Source of the DNA: Croceicoccus naphthovorans
GTDB taxonomy: Bacteria; Pseudomonadota; Alphaproteobacteria; Sphingomonadales; Sphingomonadaceae
Direction of reading: 5' to 3'
Assembly: GCF_001028705.1 (NCBI RefSeq)
Contig: NZ_CP011770.1
Span: 1,615,501 to 1,679,500, forward strand
DNA length: 64,000 nucleotides
Each line of letters starts with the position of its first letter. The stretch's first letter is position 1. The position numbers were made by a program, and so were the translations under genes. Under the pieces are notes generated by a model, which saw only the letters and a list, made by a program, of their open reading frames with translations, was not told where the DNA came from and made no database searches. Of this stretch, positions 1 to 7,653 are shown in pieces.

Positions 1-75
1 GCGCTTGTCGGCGGGGCCAGCCTGACGGCGGACGGTTTCGTCCCGATCGTCGTCGCCGCGTCCGAACAGGACTGA
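1..75 (+). CDS. tpiA: Triosephosphate isomerase, C-terminal end (partial)
   Basis: Only the last 24 codons are present; the gene begins before the window. The visible tail starts with the LVGGASL segment, the conserved phosphate-binding end of triosephosphate isomerase (dihydroxyacetone phosphate to glyceraldehyde 3-phosphate, cytosolic glycolysis). The following secG and pyrG fit the common alphaproteobacterial order tpiA-secG-pyrG. Identification rests on this short tail plus context. Confidence 0.75.
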   Translation, partial: ALVGGASLTADGFVPIVVAASEQD

Positions 76-169
76 GGCACAAAGCTGACGCCCGCACGGC
101 TTGCACCGCCTGATCGCAGGGGGTAAGGGCGGCGGCAATACATCCGATTTTCTGTCAGGTTTATCCGTA

Positions 170-550
170 ATGTCGCTTTTCCTGTTTCTCACCGTGGTCC
201 AGGCGCTGGTTGGCGCGGGACTGGTCGGCGTCGTTCTTGCGCAGCGTTCGGAGGGTGGCGGCCTAGGCGTCGGCGGCAGCCCGTCGGGCCTGATGAGCGC
301 GCGCGGCGCGGCGGACTTCATGACCCGCGCGACGACGATACTGGCGACGATTTTCGTGATCCTGTCGATCGCATTGGCCGCAGTCTCGGTGGAAACGACT
401 TCGGGTGGCGACGTCGACACCTCGCTCGATCGTAGCTTGCCGATCAATGATCCGCTGGCTCCGGCGGCGGGCGACTCCGTCGCTCCGGCTCCGGTTGAGA
501 GCGCGGCACCGGCTTCCGACGATCCGCTTGCGGGTGCTGCCAGCGAATAA
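170..550 (+). CDS. secG: Preprotein translocase subunit SecG
   Basis: SecG is the small inner-membrane subunit of the SecYEG channel that helps SecA-driven protein export. The 126-residue protein opens with a hydrophobic helix (about residues 2-23), then the typical cytosolic loop AQRSEGGGLGVGG and SGLMSARG, then a second helix (about 50-70). The C-terminus is a long Ala/Pro/Asp-rich tail, common in alphaproteobacterial SecG. An upstream TTG at 101 would add 23 residues unlike the family, so the ATG at 170 is chosen. It sits between tpiA and pyrG. Confidence 0.9.
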   Translation: MSLFLFLTVVQALVGAGLVGVVLAQRSEGGGLGVGGSPSGLMSARGAADFMTRATTILATIFVILSIALAAVSVETTSGGDVDTSLDRSLPINDPLAPAAGDSVAPAPVESAAPASDDPLAGAASE

Positions 551-643
551 TTCCGGCGCGAAGGCCCCTGCTAACGCGTTTTTCCGATTTTTTGTGCAAA
601 CCGGCGTCCGCATCGCTTGCGGCGAGGCGCGCCTATTGATTAA

Positions 644-2287
<1,644 letters not shown>

Positions 2288-2466
2288 TTTCCCTTAGATT
2301 TCGCGTAATTCTGCGGTTTTTTCGGAAAACACTTGCGAAGCGCCCGTCTGATTGAGTAGCCCCTTCCTTACAAGAAATGTTAATCTGGCGGGCAGGACGG
2401 ATCGGCTCGCGCAGGTTTCGGGATTTTCCGATCCCCTCGGGACGGACAACGGGGCGCGTCACACCG

Positions 2467-3180
2467 ATGCAGACGGTCGATATCAGTCGCTTGGGCGACC
2501 TGCTGCCGCAAGGCAGCCTGTTCGCCGATTGCTCTGATGAAGAGCTGGGCGAGATCGTCGCGCGTGGACAAGTGCGCCAGTTCCCCGCTGGTAAGGAAAT
2601 CATGGCACAGGGGGAGGAGGGCGATGCCCTGTTCATCCTGCTGTCGGGCACGGCGCGGGTCAGCGTGTTGGCCGCCAATGGGCGCGAAATCGTGCTGGAT
2701 TATGCCGAGGCGGGTGAGGTTCTGGGCGAGATCGCGATGATCGACGGCGGACTGCGCACGGCCAGCGTCCACGCGTTCACCGAGTGCGAGGCGCTGCGCC
2801 TGACGCGCGGGGCTTTTGCGGAATTGACCGAGCGGCATCCGCAAATGGCAATGCGCTTGATGCAGGCACTGGCGCGCAGGCTCCGCCAGACGAACCTGAC
2901 GATCGAGGCGGAGCGGGCCTATACCTCCGGTCCGCGTCTTGCCCGGTTTCTGCTGCGGCTGATGATCGGCGGGGCCGAAGATGGGCAATCCGCAGACGGG
3001 GGCGCGCGTTTGCGACTTGCGCTAAGTCAAGGCGAGCTTGGCAACTTTGCGGGTATGTCCCGCGAACAGATCAATCGCCAGCTTTCGGCATGGGTCGATT
3101 GCGGCATAGTTGCCCTAAATCAGGGCAGAGTTACCATTCTGGACCGCGAAGCGCTGATAGATATCGCGGAAGAATGGTAA
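2467..3180 (+). CDS. Crp/Fnr-family transcriptional regulator
   Basis: A 237-residue protein with an N-terminal cyclic-nucleotide-binding-type beta barrel (about residues 15-125) and a C-terminal Crp-type winged helix containing SQGELGNFAGMSREQINRQL (about 180-205). The phosphate-binding-cassette-like segment GEVLGEIAMIDGGLRTASV keeps the Glu and Arg that contact cAMP in Crp. There is no N-terminal cysteine cluster, so an Fnr-type iron-sulphur sensor is unlikely. The reading frame stays open further upstream, but the ATG at 2467 gives the normal family N-terminus. A strong hairpin follows at 3269. Targets cannot be read from the sequence. Confidence 0.85.
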   Translation: MQTVDISRLGDLLPQGSLFADCSDEELGEIVARGQVRQFPAGKEIMAQGEEGDALFILLSGTARVSVLAANGREIVLDYAEAGEVLGEIAMIDGGLRTASVHAFTECEALRLTRGAFAELTERHPQMAMRLMQALARRLRQTNLTIEAERAYTSGPRLARFLLRLMIGGAEDGQSADGGARLRLALSQGELGNFAGMSREQINRQLSAWVDCGIVALNQGRVTILDREALIDIAEEW

Positions 3181-3268
3181 GAGTGTTATAAGGGCTTGCT
3201 TCCCCGGGGTGACTGTCTTTCTGCGACCCGGATAGTCATTCTGAGGGGCAAGGCGGCGGTGACGTCGC

Positions 3269-3306
3269 GGGGGCGCGATCTTCGGATCCGCCCCCATTTC
3301 TTTGCG
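3269..3306 (+). terminator. Rho-independent terminator of the Crp-family gene
   Basis: GGGGGCG pairs with CGCCCCC, extended by an inner GATC stem with one bulge and closed by a TTCG tetraloop, followed by the T-rich stretch ATTTCTTT. It lies about 90 bp after the regulator's stop codon. Confidence 0.75.
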
Positions 3307-3329
3307 GGCACGCGCTTTACATCAATCGC

Positions 3330-3365
3330 CAAAGAAAAAGGGCGCGACCGCAATGGCCGCGCCCT
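3330..3365 (-). terminator. Rho-independent terminator of hsp20
   Basis: On the minus strand GGGCGCG and CGCGCCC form a stem around an 11-nt loop, followed by TTTTTCTTT. It lies about 25 bp beyond the hsp20 stop codon and faces the plus-strand terminator of the convergent regulator gene. Confidence 0.75.
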
Positions 3366-3390
3366 CTTGTTTACGTAAGGATGGACAGGC

Positions 3391-3861
3391 TCAGGCGGCC
3401 TTGTCTTCGCCCTTGTTGCCGTCGACGACCTTCAGCGGCTTGGTGCCGTTGATCGCGATGGTCTTGGGCTTCATCGCCTCTGGCACTTCGCGTTCAAGGT
3501 CGATCACCAGCAAGCCGTCGGCCAGTTGCGCGTCCTTTACCAGCACGAAATCGGCCAGCTCGAAGCGGCGTTCGAATGCGCGCTGTGCGATGCCGACATG
3601 CAGGAACTCGCCCTGTTCGGCCTCCTCGGCCTTGCGACCTTGGACGACGAGCAGGTTCTGCTGTGCGGTAATCTCGATATCCTCTGGCTTGAAGCCGGCG
3701 AGGGCGAGGGTGATGCGATAGGTATCTTCGCCGCGACGTTCGATGTTGAACGGCGGATAGTTGTCGCCCTGGCTGGCCCGGCCCGTATTCTCGAGCAGGT
3801 CGAACAGCCGGTCGAACCCGACGGTGGTGCGGCGATAGGGGGTGAAATCAAAACGGTTCAT
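3391..3861 (-). CDS. Small heat-shock protein, Hsp20/IbpA family
   Basis: An ATP-independent holdase of 156 residues that binds unfolding proteins in the cytosol. It has an N-terminal arm (MNRFDFTPYRRTTVGFDRLFDLL, as in IbpA-type proteins), an alpha-crystallin domain (about residues 35-125, including YRITLALAGFKPEDIEI), and a C-terminal I-x-I anchor (IAI, 135-137). The frame is open further upstream, but the ATG at 3861 is chosen because a GGAGG ribosome site precedes it and the family N-terminus starts there. The leader carries a candidate ROSE thermometer. Confidence 0.93.
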   Translation of the reverse strand: MNRFDFTPYRRTTVGFDRLFDLLENTGRASQGDNYPPFNIERRGEDTYRITLALAGFKPEDIEITAQQNLLVVQGRKAEEAEQGEFLHVGIAQRAFERRFELADFVLVKDAQLADGLLVIDLEREVPEAMKPKTIAINGTKPLKVVDGNKGEDKAA

Positions 3862-3863
3862 CT

Positions 3864-3891
3864 TGCAAATCCTCCAACAGAAGCAATTCAC
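3864..3891 (-). promoter_or_regulatory. Candidate ROSE-type RNA thermometer in the hsp20 leader
   Basis: The minus-strand leader just before the start codon reads AATTGCTTC-TGTT-GGAGGATT. The TTGCT block can fold onto the GGAGGA ribosome site through a four-base loop, with a G facing a G and weak U-U/U-G pairs. That is the architecture described for ROSE elements of alphaproteobacterial and enterobacterial small heat-shock genes. The fold was made by eye; upstream ROSE hairpins were not modelled. Confidence 0.55.
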
Positions 3892-4067
3892 TGGTTTGCC
3901 GATCGTGTCGCCAGACCCCGTGGGCATCCGGCCAATCGGCTGCGAACTGGCAAAAGCACCCTTGCGGCGTGCCCTGCCGATGATCATGTGGTGTCAGGAA
4001 CAGATCGGTTCAAGAGGGTTTTGAAACCCGCAAGAGCCCAGGAAATTAATTGCAGAAAGGACCCAGC

Positions 4068-4343
4068 GTGGCCGCAACCGAAGGTGCCCCAAAGATCGAG
4101 ATCTATACCCAGTTCGGGTGCCCATATTGCCACCGCGCCATCGCGCTATTGAAGAACAAGGGCGTTGAATTCACCGAATACGACACCACGATGGACCGCG
4201 CCAAGCGTGCCGAGATGGTCGAGCGAAAGCCGGGTGCCCGCACGGTTCCGCAGATCTTTATCGATGACAAGGCAATTGGCGGCAGCGACGATCTGGCCGC
4301 GCTGGATCGGGCGGGCGAGCTCGATCCGCTGCTGGGGCTCTGA
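4068..4343 (+). CDS. grxC: Glutaredoxin 3 (GrxC family)
   Basis: A 91-residue dithiol glutaredoxin that uses glutathione to reduce disulfides. The active site is CPYC (residues 18-21) in IYTQFGCPYCHRA, with the TVPQIFI cis-proline segment and the GGSDDL glutathione-binding loop. The GTG at 4068 is chosen over a TTG at 4050 because AAAGGA lies six bases before the GTG. The next gene begins 8 bp downstream, giving the familiar grxC-nitrilase-DUF1178 cluster. Confidence 0.92.
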   Translation: MAATEGAPKIEIYTQFGCPYCHRAIALLKNKGVEFTEYDTTMDRAKRAEMVERKPGARTVPQIFIDDKAIGGSDDLAALDRAGELDPLLGL

Positions 4344-4351
4344 CCCGGGCG

Positions 4352-5191
4352 ATGGCCGACGCACCTGTCACGATTGCGCTGTATCAGGCGAATACCGGGA
4401 TCGACCCTGCCGCCAATGCGCAGGCGCTTGTCGCTGCGATCCAAGAGGCAAAGGCGGGTGGGGCGCAGATGCTGTTCACGCCAGAGATGTCGGGATTGCT
4501 GGATCGTGACCGTAAGCGGGGCAGCCAGCATATCGTAGACGAGAACGCCGATCCTGTTCTTGCGGCTGTAAGCGATGCTGCAAAAGCGGCGGGGATTTGG
4601 GTCGCCATCGGATCGCTAGCCGTGCGCGGCGAAGGGGAGCGTTTCGCCAATCGTTCGTTTCTCGTGACGCCCGAAGGCAAAATCGCCGCGCGGTATGACA
4701 AGATCCACATGTTCGATGTGGATCTGGATACCGGCGAAAGCTGGCGCGAATCGAACGCCTACGAACCCGGTAAGGCGGTGGTCACGGCGCAGACGCCGAT
4801 CGGCCGATTGGGCCTCGCGGTCTGTTATGACATTCGCTTTCCCGCGCTGTTTGCCGCGCTGGGCGATGCGCGGTGCGATGCAATCGCTCTGCCTGCTGCG
4901 TTTACCGTGCCTACCGGCAAGGCACATTGGGAACTGATGCTCCGCGCCCGCGCGGTTGAGGCCAGCGCCTATGTTATCGCCGCCGCGCAGGTCGGGCGGC
5001 ACGAAGACGGGCGCGAGACCTATGGGCATTCGATGGTCGTCGATCCTTGGGGTACGGTTGTGCTGGACATGGGCGGCAATGGGCCGGCCGTCGGCTTTGC
5101 CCGGATCGACCCGTCCCGGATCGCCGAAGTGCGTCGCCAGCTTCCCAGTCTTGCCAACCGCCGCGAAATCCCTAAGTCGCAGGCATCATGA
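4352..5191 (+). CDS. Carbon-nitrogen hydrolase (Nit1-like, probable deaminated glutathione amidase)
   Basis: A 279-residue nitrilase-superfamily amidase. The catalytic Glu-Lys-Cys triad is visible: Glu45 in FTPEMS, Lys117 in YDKIHMFDVD and Cys158 in VCYDIRFP. The KIHMFDVDL motif is typical of the Nit1/NitA branch, which hydrolyses deaminated glutathione, a damage product of transaminases. Location directly after grxC supports a glutathione-related role, but the substrate is inferred from the family. Its stop overlaps the next start (ATGA). Confidence 0.87.
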   Translation: MADAPVTIALYQANTGIDPAANAQALVAAIQEAKAGGAQMLFTPEMSGLLDRDRKRGSQHIVDENADPVLAAVSDAAKAAGIWVAIGSLAVRGEGERFANRSFLVTPEGKIAARYDKIHMFDVDLDTGESWRESNAYEPGKAVVTAQTPIGRLGLAVCYDIRFPALFAALGDARCDAIALPAAFTVPTGKAHWELMLRARAVEASAYVIAAAQVGRHEDGRETYGHSMVVDPWGTVVLDMGGNGPAVGFARIDPSRIAEVRRQLPSLANRREIPKSQAS

Positions 5192-5697
5192 TCGTATTCG
5201 ATCTTTCTTGCCGCGATGGCGGCCATCGATTCGAGGCGTGGTTTCGCTCTTCGGACGATTTCGCGCGTCAGGACGAAATGGGCCTGCTCTGCTGCCCAGA
5301 ATGCGGCTCGCCCAATGTCGGCAAGGCTGTGATGGCCCCTGCAGTCGGGCGTAAAGGCAATCAGGTTGTAGAGGCCCCGATCAGACGGCCCGATCCGGCA
5401 CCGGATTCGCAATCCGTGCCCATGACGGGATCGCCGCCCGCACCGGTCGCCAATATCACGCCCGAAGTGCGCGAGGTTTTTGCCAAACTGGCCGAAGTGC
5501 AGAAGGCGGCGCTGGAAAAATCCCGCTGGGTGGGCGGTGAATTTGCCGAGGAGGCGCGTGCGATCCATTATGGAGAGCGCGATGCGGAAGCGATCCACGG
5601 CCAAGCTACGCGCGAAGAGGTGGAGGACCTGATCGACGAGGGCGTCGAGATCGCTCCGCTGCTATTCCCGCTGACCCCGCCCGACGCGGTAAACTGA
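5188..5697 (+). CDS. DUF1178 family protein
   Basis: A 169-residue protein with the DUF1178 pattern: MIVFDLSC start, GHRFEAWF, then a CPECGS metal-binding-type cysteine motif near residue 38, a variable Pro-rich middle, and a conserved C-terminal half including WVGGEFAEEARAIHYGE. Function is unknown. It is translationally coupled to the nitrilase gene (ATGA) and ends the grxC operon. A zinc-knuckle role for the cysteines is inference. Confidence 0.87.
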   Translation: MIVFDLSCRDGGHRFEAWFRSSDDFARQDEMGLLCCPECGSPNVGKAVMAPAVGRKGNQVVEAPIRRPDPAPDSQSVPMTGSPPAPVANITPEVREVFAKLAEVQKAALEKSRWVGGEFAEEARAIHYGERDAEAIHGQATREEVEDLIDEGVEIAPLLFPLTPPDAVN

Positions 5698-5754
5698 AGC
5701 CTGCAATACAACTGGTTGTCAGGCTGACACGCGCAGACTAAACGCGCTTGCGGG

Positions 5755-5831
5755 GCGCCCGTAGCTCAGCAGGATAGAGCACCAGATTCCTAATCTGGGG
5801 GCCACAGGTTCGAATCCTGTCGGGCGCACCA
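5755..5831 (+). tRNA. tRNA-Arg (anticodon CCT)
   Basis: A full cloverleaf can be drawn: acceptor GCGCCCG/CGGGCGC, D arm GCTC/GAGC, anticodon stem CCAGA/TCTGG around TTCCTAA (anticodon CCT, reads AGG), T arm ACAGG-TTCGAAT-CCTGT, discriminator A and an encoded CCA at 5829-5831. tRNA 3' ends of this kind are common integration sites, and the sequence just downstream contains mobile-element debris. Confidence 0.96.
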
Positions 5832-5842
5832 CAATGCCTAAT

Positions 5843-5962
5843 TTATGGCGCATTATCAGTGCCTTTTGCTTTGTTAGCCAAAACAGGATTCGCAGCGTTA
5901 GCCAAATACTGGCTAGCCAGTTCAGCCATCTTGGCTTGCTCCGCTTCACGGGTGTATGCATC
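5843..5962 (-). pseudogene. Possible C-terminal remnant of a phage/island tyrosine integrase
   Basis: On the minus strand, 39 codons read DAYTREAEQAKMAELASQYL and continue with Ala/Asn/Lys-rich residues to a TAA 11 bp from the tRNA. This resembles the segment that starts at the catalytic tyrosine and ends many tyrosine-type integrases. Just upstream in the same frame is a stop codon and no integrase core is recognisable, so it is a fragment. Its position, pointing into the 3' end of tRNA-Arg, is where a resident integrase gene would end. The call rests on pattern and place only. Confidence 0.4.
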
Positions 5963-6011
5963 TTATGACGGGTCGACGATAAGCCAATGCGGAAGCGGGC
6001 ACAGGGCGTTT

Positions 6012-6320
6012 AACAACGTCAATCCGGTCGAGAAAGTGGGCGTTCTTTCCTCCACCGGGGCTATTGTATAGCCAGCCAGTTCGGCATCTCCAGCCTATTA
6101 CCGAGTGACGGTTTCTGCTGCCAACGACACCAGTTTCACGGTATCGGATACGGACAGTGCGGGGGGTACGTCGGATACATCGCCATGAATTTCGGGGGCC
6201 ACGCTTCTGCTAAGGCTGGGGTGATAGACAGTCAGACCGCCACGGGATCGCAGAGCCTGACGCTTTCAGGAGCGGGCATTACGCCTCGCTTCATGATGCT
6301 GGCCGAAACGATGCTATCGG
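6012..6320 (+). pseudogene. Broken phage-structural-like gene, truncated by the IS3 element
   Basis: One frame reads VEKVGVLSSTGAIV, hits an amber codon at 6069, and continues YYRVTVSAANDTSFTVSD to a stop at 6186. A second frame then reads MNFGGHASAK and SQSLTLSGAGITPRFMML from 6185 and runs into the IS3 left end, where its stop (6326) lies. The Thr/Ser/Val-rich style resembles phage tail or head-decoration proteins. The reading needs one stop and one frameshift, so it is decayed. The family was not identified. Confidence 0.4.
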
Positions 6321-6333
6321 TGACGTGACCCCC
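6318..6333 (+). repeat. IS3 left inverted repeat (16 bp identity)
   Basis: CGGTGACGTGACCCCC is identical to the reverse complement of 7578-7593. The element proper probably begins at the TGA at 6321. Confidence 0.8.
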
Positions 6334-6386
6334 TGATTTTCCTCCAGTCTCGATTAGAGTCCGGCCCTGACAGAAGGACGGACGAG

Positions 6387-6653
6387 ATGAAGCGAACGAG
6401 GTTTACAGAAGAGCAGATCATCGGCGTGCTGAAGGAGGCCGAGGCTGGCGCGAAGACCGCTGACCTGGCCCGGCAGCACGGGGTGTCGGAAGCGACGATC
6501 TACAACTGGAAGTCGAAGTATGGCGGGCTGGAGGTGTCCGAGGCCCGGCGGCTGAGGGAGCTTGAGAGCGAGAACGCGAAGCTCAAGCGGCTGCTGGCCG
6601 ACACGATGCTGGACAACGTGGCGTTGAAGGATCTGCTGGCAAAAAAGTTCTGA
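6387..6653 (+). CDS. IS3-family transposase OrfA
   Basis: An 88-residue DNA-binding protein. It begins [20 protein letters not shown], followed by a helix-turn-helix ([19 protein letters not shown], residues 24-42) and a C-terminal leucine-zipper-like helix ([15 protein letters not shown]) that multimerises with the OrfAB transposase. It ends in the slippery run at 6641 followed by TGA. Confidence 0.93.
   Translation: MKRTRFTEEQIIGVLKEAEAGAKTADLARQHGVSEATIYNWKSKYGGLEVSEARRLRELESENAKLKRLLADTMLDNVALKDLLAKKF
6641..6647 (+). promoter_or_regulatory. Programmed -1 frameshift site joining OrfA and OrfB
   Basis: AAAAAAG sits four codons from the end of OrfA. A -1 slip puts ribosomes in the OrfB frame, which is open from here ([13 protein letters not shown]) into OrfB. 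This is the standard IS3 mechanism for making the active OrfAB fusion. Confidence 0.75.
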
Positions 6654-6664
6654 CGCCCGCCGCC

Positions 6665-7558
6665 ATGCGGGAAGCTGTGGCTCATCTCCGGGCCTGCCAC
6701 GGGATGAGCGAACGGCGGGCGTGCCGTGTCATCGATGCCGATCGCAAGAGCGTGCGTTACCGTTCCACCCGGGACGATGATGCGGGTCTGCGTGAGAAGC
6801 TGCGCGAGCTGGCCAACCAGCGCCGCCGGTTCGGCTATCGCCGTCTGCATATCCTGCTGCGCCGTGAGGGGATCATGATCAACCGGAAGAAGACCCAGCG
6901 GCTCTACAAGGAGGAGGGTCTGGCGGTGAGGCGGCGACGCAGCCGCAGGCGTGCTGTCGGGACCAGATCTCCTGCTCCGGTTCTGGCCCTGCCGAACCAG
7001 CGCTGGAGCCTCGACTTCGTGCACGACCAGATGGCGTCGGGCAGGAGGTTCCGTGTGCTCAACGTGGTCGATGACGTGACCCGGGAGTGCCTGGCAGCGG
7101 TGCCGGACACGTCGATCTCTGGTCGCCGTGTCGTTCGCGAGCTGACCGAGCTGATCGCCCAGCGTGGCAAGCCCGGCATGATCGTCAGCGACAACGGAAC
7201 CGAGCTCACCAGCAACGCCGTGCTGGCATGGTGCGGCGAGATCGGCGTCGAGTGGCATTATATCGCGCCCGGAAGGCCGATGCAGAACGGCTATGTCGAG
7301 AGCTTCAACGGTCGCATGCGGGACGAACTGCTCAACGAGACGCTGTTCTTGAGCATGGCCCATGCCCGTGTCGAGATCGCTGCCTGGGTGGATGATTACA
7401 ACCGGGAGCGACCGCACTCATCGCTTGGCTACGCAACACCGGCGGCGTTCGCCGCCGAACTGAATAAGCAATGGCCTGCTTCGCTACGCCCTACGGGCTC
7501 CGCTACGCAGGCCATTGCTTCAACCGCGCTTATGCGCAAAACAACCGCCCGGCTCTAA
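6665..7558 (+). CDS. IS3-family transposase OrfB (integrase core)
   Basis: A 297-residue protein with an HTH_21-type segment ([15 protein letters not shown]) and an rve DDE core: Asp in WSLDFVHD, Asp in VSDNGTEL and Glu in [14 protein letters not shown]. The C-terminus [16 protein letters not shown] is typical. The last 30 codons contain a strong hairpin (7466-7520). The OrfAB fusion made by frameshifting is the probable transposase; OrfB alone is usually accessory. Confidence 0.93.
   Translation: MREAVAHLRACHGMSERRACRVIDADRKSVRYRSTRDDDAGLREKLRELANQRRRFGYRRLHILLRREGIMINRKKTQRLYKEEGLAVRRRRSRRRAVGTRSPAPVLALPNQRWSLDFVHDQMASGRRFRVLNVVDDVTRECLAAVPDTSISGRRVVRELTELIAQRGKPGMIVSDNGTELTSNAVLAWCGEIGVEWHYIAPGRPMQNGYVESFNGRMRDELLNETLFLSMAHARVEIAAWVDDYNRERPHSSLGYATPAAFAAELNKQWPASLRPTGSATQAIASTALMRKTTARL
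7466..7520 (+). repeat. 14-bp perfect inverted repeat inside orfB
   Basis: AAGCAATGGCCTGC (7466-7479) is the exact reverse complement of 7507-7520; the 27-bp loop holds a further GCCC/GGGC pairing. It falls within the last codons of orfB. It may dampen read-through or expression of the element; the role is not known. Confidence 0.8.
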
Positions 7559-7577
7559 TCCCAGCTGGGGGAAAGCT

Positions 7578-7593
7578 GGGGGTCACGTCACCG
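7578..7593 (-). repeat. IS3 right inverted repeat (16 bp identity)
   Basis: Reverse complement of the left repeat at 6318-6333. The inner flanks diverge after the C5 run but stay C/T-rich, as in other IS3 ends. Confidence 0.8.
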
Positions 7594-7653
7594 CCTCGCG
7601 GCGGGTCTCCTCGACATTGGCAGGTTGCGGCATCATCCGTCAGGTATACCCGA

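Larger units (their letters stand above)
6321..7590 (+). mobile_element. IS3-family insertion sequence (IS407-like), complete
   Basis: A 1.27-kb element with two overlapping-frame transposase genes and terminal inverted repeats beginning TGACGTGACCCCC at both ends. OrfA and OrfB are intact and linked by an A6G slippery site, so the element looks functional. Identity of the repeats continues three bases outward (CGG/CCG), so the exact edge is uncertain, and I see no direct target duplication. Insertion truncates a phage-like gene on the left and lies about 60 bp from the 3' end of the TonB receptor gene on the right. Confidence 0.88.
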
